Made by a program: the position numbers and the translations under genes | NCBI GenBank assembly: GCA_037039685.1 | Contig: JAWNGF010000015.1 | Coordinates: 387,001-451,000 of the forward strand | DNA length: 64,000 nucleotides | Direction of reading: 5' to 3' | DNA from: Ceratobasidium sp. AG-K | Lineage: Eukaryota > Basidiomycota > Agaricomycetes > Cantharellales > Ceratobasidiaceae | Part shown: positions 56,512 through 64,000 of the stretch, piece after piece | Layout of the letters: each line of letters begins with the position of its first letter | How positions within the stretch are numbered: position 1 is the stretch's first letter | Notes under the pieces: model-generated | What the model saw: the letters and a program-made list of their open reading frames with translations, nothing else | Database searches by the model: none | Told to the model about the DNA's origin: nothing

Positions 56512-58509
56512 ATGTCTATTCAAGAAGATGGAGGATCATGTCCCTCATCCACTATATCAACAAGAAGAGGACCCAGTCAAGCCGCAAGGCCCACAGGATC
56601 ACTAAACAAGCAAGATATTGCACAAGCTCAAGCAGGAGGACCTGCCCAATCACGCCCCCAAAGTCAAACATCAATGCCGGGAGCTTTCGGCATTGCCAAC
56701 ATGACAACGGTACAAGAAGAAGAACCCACTATCACAAATAGAGAACCAGGGGATCTTACAAATGACCCCACTCCAGCTGTAATTTGTATTTCAACCGGAA
56801 GTCCAGGGCCATCGCGTCCCTTGTGGCCACTAGGGTCTAGGAGACAATTCTTTTCTCCCCAACCCAAAGCTCATGGGGGTGTATTGCTTGCTCCCATTAG
56901 ACCCCCCCCTACACCACACATTCCCAATGTTCCTACAGTCCCTCAAATTGGAGGAACCATCACCAACGCAGGACCAATTCCAATGACTTCCCAGCCAGTC
57001 ACACCAGCGATTCCAGCACCACCATATGTTCCACAGGGTTACTCCGAACAATTGGCTCTGGTACAACAAAACGCCGGGGATCCAGGAAGCTCAAGTTCAA
57101 GTTCCAGCTCCAGCAGGAGGACCGTAATCAGTAATCTAGACAATCTGGACGATGTTCTAGAAGGAAGACACAACGCTGTCCTTAGGGTCATAGACGGGAT
57201 GAGAGTCACTATCGATCGAAGGCTTGGCGGCCTAGAACAAGCCACACAAGTCCTGGCAAACAATCAGCAAATCTTTAACGACTCCATCAACACCCTACAA
57301 GGCACCTTGACGGACATTCTGAACACAGCTAGAAATGGCAAACATAATTCTTTTCTAGTCGGTCAAGACGTAACCCGCCTTCAAAATGAGGTTACCAACG
57401 CTCAAGGACTTTTGAACAATGTGCGCGAAGAACTCAACACTACCAGACAAGGGCAACTCGAATGGAACGAGGCAGTAACACAAGGACTAGAAACCTTACA
57501 ACAGGAAGGAACTTCCTTCACTGCCAAAATCACTGAAGTTCAGGAAACCATCAACAATATGCAAGAAGAAATGGACGAAGCATCCCTGCACGGGATCCCG
57601 TCTAGGCGATCAAATTCTCCACCACATCCAGACGCAGAATCTACCAGGATCGACGAATTAGAACTGAGAATCCAACAACTGATCGAGAACCCAAACATTG
57701 GCAGTGGACCGCGTCGTCCCAAGGTTACTCGTCTGGAAGCCTTCGACGGAAAGAAAGGAGAAGGCGCTGAAATGTTCATTACGCAAATGGAGAGCTACTT
57801 TGTACGTCTAGGCGATCAATACACTTCCGACGAAGAAAGGATCCGCGAAGCCCTAGCAAACTTCAAATCCGAGAACAAAACCGCCACCCACTGGGCACAA
57901 GTACTCTTACAATCGCTTAACCAAGGAGGAAATAACCAAAATCTCGCCTCATGGGAGAGTTTCAAAGCACACTTCATGGAACAGTTCAGCGACCCTAACA
58001 AAAAGGCTAAAGCCGAATCGGACATCCGAAAATGCAAACAGACTAACTCGGTAGCAAACTATGCTTCGGAATTCCGATACCTCCTGGTAGACGTAAACTG
58101 GGGACAGGAAGCTCTGATCAACCAATTCAAGGAAGGGTTGAAACCTGAAGTCAAAACCAAACTGGCTCGTTTCGAACTAACCCTGATCAACGAAGATGGG
58201 ACAGAACGAGAACTATCCCTTGACCGATGGATATCAATTGCAATCTCTATTGATCAGAAACTACAAGCAATCAAGAACACGATAGGGAAGAAGACAGTAA
58301 CAGCATCCTCTAGCTCTACAAAAAGACTCCCAGACGAGGTTTACAAGGCTAGGATTTCCTCGAAACGCTGCCTGAAATGCGGATCAGACAAACACATGCT
58401 TGCCAAGTGCCCGGAGAAAGAATGGAAAAAGGAGGAACCTAACCTCAAAGGAAGGGAAGGAAAAATAGAAGAGGAATCTGAGTTGGGAAAAGGCGAGGTC
58501 TCCCTCTAA
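56512..58509 (+). CDS. gag: Gag of A4, 665 residues, intact
   Basis: It has the same architecture as Gag of A3 with a CCHC knuckle (CLKCGSDKHMLAKC) near residue 625. The C-terminal 60 residues are more diverged from A1-A3. A GGGAAAA heptamer (58485-58491) lies shortly before the TAA. Confidence 0.93.
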   Translation: MSIQEDGGSCPSSTISTRRGPSQAARPTGSLNKQDIAQAQAGGPAQSRPQSQTSMPGAFGIANMTTVQEEEPTITNREPGDLTNDPTPAVICISTGSPGPSRPLWPLGSRRQFFSPQPKAHGGVLLAPIRPPPTPHIPNVPTVPQIGGTITNAGPIPMTSQPVTPAIPAPPYVPQGYSEQLALVQQNAGDPGSSSSSSSSSRRTVISNLDNLDDVLEGRHNAVLRVIDGMRVTIDRRLGGLEQATQVLANNQQIFNDSINTLQGTLTDILNTARNGKHNSFLVGQDVTRLQNEVTNAQGLLNNVREELNTTRQGQLEWNEAVTQGLETLQQEGTSFTAKITEVQETINNMQEEMDEASLHGIPSRRSNSPPHPDAESTRIDELELRIQQLIENPNIGSGPRRPKVTRLEAFDGKKGEGAEMFITQMESYFVRLGDQYTSDEERIREALANFKSENKTATHWAQVLLQSLNQGGNNQNLASWESFKAHFMEQFSDPNKKAKAESDIRKCKQTNSVANYASEFRYLLVDVNWGQEALINQFKEGLKPEVKTKLARFELTLINEDGTERELSLDRWISIAISIDQKLQAIKNTIGKKTVTASSSSTKRLPDEVYKARISSKRCLKCGSDKHMLAKCPEKEWKKEEPNLKGREGKIEEESELGKGEVSL

Positions 58510-58511
58510 GC

Positions 58512-61500
58512 GTGTGTGGAGAGACCAACGAACCAGTAATGGAAACAATGTACCTTAGAGCTACCAGCAAATCAACAATTGTCTACACGAACATTACTGG
58601 AATCATGGAACCCATCGCTACTCTCATCGACTTGGGAGCATCAAGGAACTTCATCGACATCACTTGGGCACAAAGAAACAACCTGGCTCTAATTGAACTA
58701 CCAACACCTAGAAAAATAATTGGAATCCAAGGGAAGGAACTGTCACATCAAATCCGATTCAAAGCAAATCTGGAATTTGAGTTACATGGGAAAAACTTCA
58801 AGCAAAACTTCTTTGCCATGCCTACTGGAGATACACACTTGATTCTGGGGTTAGAATGGCTAGAGAAAGCCAATCCAATAATCGATTGGTTATCAAAAGA
58901 AATTTCCTGGTGACCAGACAACATCCTTGGAAAAGCCGCAGAAATCGAAGACATACCCAAAGAATTCAAAGATTATGCAGAAGTCTTTAGCGAGGAAAAA
59001 TTTAAATGGATACAGGACCATCGTCCATACAACTGTTGCATTGATCTGGTGGAAGGAGCAGAACTTCCTAAACCGGCTAGGCCAATCCCACTCTCACCGG
59101 CAGAATCCATAGCCCTCAGAAAGTACCTAGATGAGGAACTAGCGGCAGGCAAAATCCGACCGAGCAAGTCACCTGTAGCCGCAGCAACCTTCTTTGTCAA
59201 AAAGGGACAAGACCCAAAGGACCCGGAAAAACCTCCAGAACTCAGGTTGGTTCAACACTTCGGCCCAATCAACGAGATAACAAAAGACGACCGCTTCCCT
59301 ATGCCACTAATGGAAGACCTCCTTGACAAGATCAAGGACGCAAAAATCTTTTCTAAAATAGACTTGCGTATGGGGTTCAACAACATCCAAGTTAAAGAAG
59401 GAGACAAATGGAAAACAGCATTCCGAACCAAGGAAGGCCTATTCGAATATATTGTCATGCCCTTCGGATTGAAAAATGCGCCGGCAACATTCCAACGATA
59501 TATGAATCATATATTCCACGACCTGATTGATATCTGTGTCATTGTTTACATCGATGACATATTAAGTTTCTCCAAAGACCAAAGCCAGCATGTGGAGGAT
59601 GTTCGAAAGGTACTCAAAATCCTGTTGAACAACAACCTCTTTGCAAAACTCCCAAAATGCGAATTCTTCATCAAGAAACTTGTCTACACAGGAATAAATA
59701 TCAGCGAGGAAGGAATATCAATGCAAGAGGAAAAGGTCAAAGCAATCAAGGAATGGAAGGAGCCAAGGACAGTCAAACAAGTCCAAGCCTTCCTAGGATT
59801 TGCAAACTTTTACAGGCGATTTGTACCAAACTTCAGTGGCCTGGCAAAACCCTTAACCGTTCTAACAAGGAAGGACCAGAAATGGAAATGGGAAGCAGAA
59901 CAACAGGAGGCTTTTGATAACCTGAAGAAGGAAATATGCAAGGAACCACTACTGCAACATCCAGATCCAACAAAACCTTACATATTGGAAACCGACGCAA
60001 GCGGCGTTGCTATGGGATCAATACTCTCTCAAAGACAAGACGACGGTTACTTACATCCCATCGCTTTCCTATCAAAATCCTTTAACGCTGCACAAATGAA
60101 CTACAATGTTCACGACAAGGAATTGATGGCAATTGTGGAATCACTAAAACACTGGCGGTTACATCTAGAAGGAACAAGAGAACCGATAACAATCTACACC
60201 GATCACCGTAACCTGCAATACTGGAAGAAGGCAACTACATTTAACCGACGTCACGCTCGATGGCATCAAATCCTAGCTTCCTACAACTTTGAAATAGTTT
60301 ACCGTCCAGGGAACATGTCAACGAAGCCAGACCTACTATCCAGAAGAGCGGATCATAGCAAAATACCAACAGCAGAACAAATCATGATCAAGGAGGAACA
60401 GTTCAGAGGATTCGCCGGAGAAGTCAAGTCAGACATCATTGCGGATATTAGAGAAGCACAAACCGAAGACGAGAGCATCAGAAAGATCATAGAATTGTGC
60501 AAAGACAAGGGGACCCTACCCAAATCTGTGCAACAAGGAATTAGGAACTACAACTTCGAGGAAGACCTGCTCTGGATAGATGGGAAAATCTACGTGCCAG
60601 AAGACAAGGACACTAGGCTAAAAATCCTCAGATTACACCATGATTCACCAATGGCAGGACACCAGGGTCAAGCCCGAACGCTAGAGCTAATCTCAAGAAA
60701 ATACTACTGGCCTGGACTTAAGGCAACAGTAAACAAATACGTTGACTCTTGTGAACAGTGCCAAAGGGCGAAAGGAACAAAAAGCCAAGTACCACTGAAA
60801 GCGCTCGAAATCCCGAACAATCCATGGGAGGATATTGCATACGATTTCATCGTAAAACTCCCAAAATCACAAGGCAATGACAGCATTCTAGTGGTAGTGG
60901 ATCGGTTCTCCCGCATGGCACACTTCATAGCCTGCAAAGAATCAACAACTGCAGATCAACTCACCAATCTTTTCCTGAAGAACATTTGGAGATTACACGG
61001 CTTCCCACGAAGTACAGTTTCGGACAGAGGAACAACTTTCAACAGCAGGTTCCTGAAGGCCCTCTACCAAAAAATCGGAACAACACCGACGTTCAGCACG
61101 GCATATCATCCACAAACAGACGGAATAACGGAACGAATAAACCAGTGGATAGAAGCATGGCTTTGCACATTTGTTAACTACAGGCAAGACAACTGGGCCA
61201 AACTACTTCCTATTGCAGAATTCTGCTACAACAACCAACGACACGGGATCACAGGAAAAACCCCATTCGAGATTGTCAACGGCAGAGAACCACTATGGAA
61301 TGTCTTAAGAGAAGTCACCACGATTCCTGAAGCAAATAAGAAAGCAAACAACTGGCAGGAAGTATGGGACGAAGCAAAAGCAGCAATGGAATGGCACAGG
61401 AGAAAGGACACAGTGGAACACCAACCAAAATACAAAGAGGACGACCTTGTCTGGCTTTACGGACAAAACATAAAGACAAACCGTCCCAACAAGAAACTTG

Positions 61501-62642
61501 ACAACAAGAAATACGGTCCTTTCAAGATCAAAAAAATCATATCAAGTCACGCCTACGAATTGGAGCTTCCAAAAACCATGGGAATACACCCTGTGTTCCA
61601 CAGCAATCTTCTTAGTCCATACAAAAAAGACAAAAACTTTCACAGAAACCAACCCCGACCGCCGCCGATCACAACAAAAGAAGGAGAGGAAGAATACAAA
61701 GTGGAGAAAATTGTGGACTGGAAGGAAACAAAGGACGGGTTGTTCTACAGGGTTAGATGGAAGGGTTATGATGAAAAAGAAGACACAGAACAACGGGCAG
61801 AGGATTTCGATCACCTCAGAGTAATAATGAGGAGGTTCTTGAAGGATTTCCCAAACGCCCCAACACCGTCAAACTGCAAGACAACAAGTATTAAAGGGAG
61901 GGTGGAACGGGACAACAACACAACTTGCAAAACTTGCTCACATTCCAGCTCGCTCTACTCACTTAAAGCCCTAAATCTCTTTTGCACACTATGCCCGCCG
62001 TCACCCGTGCCACCATTGCCAATAACCTTGTCCGCGTTCTCAACGGGCCAGGCTTCCAGACGGCTCGCATCCTTGACTCAGGAGCAGCCCTCTACGTCTT
62101 CAAAAGGTCCCAGCAGAGTCCAGGGCGGCTCCAGTTCCGTGCCTCCGACGACATCCTGCACTCTGACCTGGGAGAGTTCGAATGGGTTGGCAAGAAATGG
62201 CCAACACGCATGCAACTCCAGCGAAAGGACATCTATGTATGCCGAGGATGCGCAGCCTTCCAAGTGTCCGAAGCCGTGTTGCTATCATGCACAAGCTTGG
62301 GGTGGTCGAATGGGGACAAGAAGGAGCCTACAGCAGCGAATGGGTTCCAGGATACGAAGGCCGCCCTCCCACTCTGAGGCCCCGATGGAGCGACGCATGG
62401 GACAAGAACTTCGAAGCAGACTTGGCAGATTGGAGGATGGAGTGGGGACTCTACCAGAGGGAGAAGTTCGAATGGAAGCCATTCTGGTGGCAGGAGAAGG
62501 ATGCGGACTTGTTGGAATGGAAGCAGGTCAAGCTGGACGTACAACAATGGGACAAGGACCATGTGGAGGAGCAGGAGAGGGTCATGGACTGGTCCAAGGC
62601 AGACTGGACGGACGAGAAGACCTGGGAGAAGTGGGAGGAACA
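58512..62642 (+). pseudogene. pol: Pol of A4 with one TGA
   Basis: It is a single -1 phase. A TGA at 58911-58913, where A3 has Arg, splits protease from RT. The protease motif reads LIDLGAS (TTG at 58632-58634 replaces Ser). RT YIDD is intact, as are RNase H (ETDASG, YTDHRN), the integrase HHCC and the Asp, Asp, Glu core (VVDRFSRM, SDRG, DGITERIN), and the chromodomain (about 61680-61830). The frame then stays open through the whole ORF3 overlap to the LTR at 62643. Of the family-A copies here it has the best-preserved RT. Confidence 0.92.
61991..62642 (+). pseudogene. ORF3 of A4, N-terminal part
   Basis: The ATG at 61991 (MPAVTR). The C-R-G-C motif is followed by a one-phase shift near 62288, after which WGQEGAYSSEWVPGY and the Trp-rich region continue to 62642, where an LTR interrupts. 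The last codons are at 55977-55861. It is therefore doubly broken. Confidence 0.85.
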
Positions 62643-63124
62643 TGTCGTAAGCTTCTTCTTAATGGCTATGAGACAAGCCGCGATGGGGAGTGGACGGCAC
62701 TAAGACCTAAGTGACCTCTTGAACCGCAACACACTTAAGTGTCTGTAGGCTCTTGAGGGTAGGGGTGGTTCAAAGTGTCACTCAAAGGGAATGTTTGACA
62801 AGACAAAACAAGCTGGGGTTACCAGGCTTGTTGGTCCTCTATATATATACACAAAGTGGCCAAGTCATACAAAGCGTAGCCACATGAGTCACAACAGTCT
62901 ACCAATCAGGAGTGTCCGTATGAGTCATGCTGTATGAACAGACATGACTCGTACAAAGCACAGCCGCGTTACACAGTGTAACACATAACCACAAGAAGGT
63001 GGCAACGCAGCAGTAAAACAAGGGGAAAGACAAACAAAGAACAAACACAAACACAAACACAAACACAAACACAAGAGAGGATGAGTCGCCGACGAGTCCG
63101 ATGGCGAGAGTATGGCTCACGACA
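62643..63124 (-). repeat. LTR at right end of A4 (antisense)
   Basis: It is 482 bp with TSDs that do not match each other (GAACA left, CATCT right). GAACA is the complement of TGTTC before 55978, and CATCT matches 46915-46919, as expected after inversion between LTRs. Confidence 0.94.
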
Positions 63125-63400
63125 CATCTGAATTGTCTGCCGTAAGATCGTCTAGGATCGCTTGATACGGATGCGTCTTGTGTTTGACAGTAAATAACAA
63201 CTGGTTCAGCTTATTTGGCCAATCATGCATTTGTTGGATCCTCCTAAATCCTTAATCAATTCTCTTCAAGTAGGGGAATCAGCTTGGGAAGAGTGTTTGC
63301 CCAGGCTGACAACGTCTAGTGGGTTTGAGAGACGGGGATCAAATGTCAATGCCCACCTTGTCCAGTGAGTGGCTTGCGTGCCTCCACAAGTGCTCTCCTT
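63125..63400 (-). pseudogene. Unrecognised decayed gene, part right of A4
   Basis: The minus strand reads HWTRWALTFDPRLSNP... and, in a second phase, WPNKLNQLLF...HPYQAILDDLTADNSDE before running into CATCT. It continues at 46919. The character is protein-like in two phases with a stop between them, so it is either two exons or a frameshift. The family is unknown. Confidence 0.4.
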
Positions 63401-63490
63401 GGCTTCGCATGCTCCCCGTCAAAAACAAGCACCTTCCTCTGCCATCCAAGTTTGATTGTTTTTCAATCAATGCTTAGGTTTAGGGCGCAT

Positions 63491-63552
63491 TACTCAGCAA
63501 AAATTGTAAATGCTCCAGGGTACTCCAGAGCCTATGGAGTGCTCCTGAGCAA
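63491..63552. repeat. MITE-like repeat, half copy
   Basis: It starts CAGCAAAAATTG and matches the complement of 34253-34195 with substitutions. It ends near the LTR at 63559. Confidence 0.5.
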
Positions 63553-63558
63553 AACCAA

Positions 63559-64000
63559 TGTCGTGAGCTAGCTCACTCCATCGGACTCGCCTGTTGCCTC
63601 GCCCGCCTATTCCCTTCTCTTTTGTTATGTTTCTGTTTCCGTTCGCCGCGTTGCCACCTTCTTGTGGTTATTCTGTTACATTGTGTAACGCGGCTGTGCT
63701 TTGTACGAGTCATGACTGTTTATACAGCATGACTCACATGGACACTCCTGACTGGTTGACTGCTGTGACTCATGTGGCTGCGTTCTGTATGACTCGGCCT
63801 CCTTTTGTTTATATATAGAGGACCAACAAGCCTGGCAACCCCAGCTTGTTTTGTCTCGTCAAAACATCCCTCCTGAGTGACACTTAGAACCACCCCTACC
63901 CTCAAGAGCCTACAGACGCTTAAGTGCGTTGCGGTTCAAGAGGTCACTTAGGTCTTAGTGCCGTCCACTCTCCATCGCGGCCTGCCTCATAGCCACCAAG
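63559..64000 (+). repeat. Family-A LTR, truncated by window end
   Basis: It begins TGTCGTGAGC and runs to CATAGCCACCAAG, 40 bases or so short of a full LTR. Whether it is solo or a 5' LTR cannot be told. Confidence 0.94.

Larger units (their letters stand above)
46920..63124 (-). mobile_element. Family-A element A4, with nested A3 and inverted interior
   Basis: Its outer ends are bounded by CATCT at 46915-46919 and 63125-63129. The left end is the antisense 3' LTR (46920-47141 plus 55550-55815), split by element A3. The 3' end of ORF3 (55861-55977, minus) follows. The remaining gag, pol and ORF3 (56512-62642) lie in the opposite, plus orientation between two LTRs in inverted orientation. This fits a minus-strand element whose interior was flipped by recombination between its 5' LTR and a solo LTR inserted in ORF3. 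Confidence 0.9.

Overview
This window is eukaryotic and very probably comes from a filamentous basidiomycete (Agaricomycetes; a Rhizoctonia/Ceratobasidiaceae-like genome is my best guess). The evidence is 48-73 nt GT-AG introns in the two plausible host genes, chromodomain Ty3/gypsy elements with 5-bp target-site duplications (TSDs), and hAT relics of fungal type. About 80% of the window is retrotransposon DNA, mostly LTR elements nested inside one another. There are no bacterial features.

Left TE block (1-32.4 kb). A damaged family-B chromovirus (71-8499) carries gag, pol and a third ORF (ORF3). It is interrupted by a solo family-A LTR. Next come a family-C relic (8.7-10.8 kb) split by a solo B LTR, degenerate LTR pieces, a hAT relic, and relics of families G and E on the minus strand. 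An internally deleted family-A element (A1, 17467-20604) and a Plavaka-like fragment follow. A near-complete family-A element (A2, 22917-30587) lies inside the gag-like gene of a different element with >1-kb LTRs (family H, 5' LTR at 31147-32416).

Host island (32.4-46.9 kb). It holds a solo LTR, a TIR-bearing MITE-like repeat, a five-exon protein-kinase gene (minus strand, 35897-34537), an eight-exon gene of unknown function (plus strand, 36519-37943), about 5 kb with nothing recognisable, a hAT relic, a tRNA-like Pol III promoter relic, and a decayed gene that was split by the next TE.

Right TE block (46.9-63.1 kb). Family-A element A4 spans 46920-63124, bounded by the TSD CATCT. A younger element, A3 (47142-55544, TSD CCAAG), is inserted in A4's 3' LTR. 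A3 itself carries a 1171-bp solo H LTR (TSD GCTTC). The gag-pol-ORF3 part of A4 is inverted relative to its own 3' end, and the flanking TSDs allow the recombination to be read directly.

How the parts work together. Each autonomous-type element encodes Gag (coiled coil, retrotransposon gag domain, CCHC knuckle), a Pol in the -1 frame (protease, RT, RNase H, integrase, chromodomain) and a downstream ORF3 of unknown function. In families A and C, ORF3 ends in an IDLT-plus-acidic motif resembling a SUMO-interacting motif. Sequence just after the 5' LTR is complementary to the predicted transcript start in both A and B, with compensating differences, which points to Tf1-like self-priming. Nearly all inactivating changes whose ancestral codon can be inferred look like CpG transitions.
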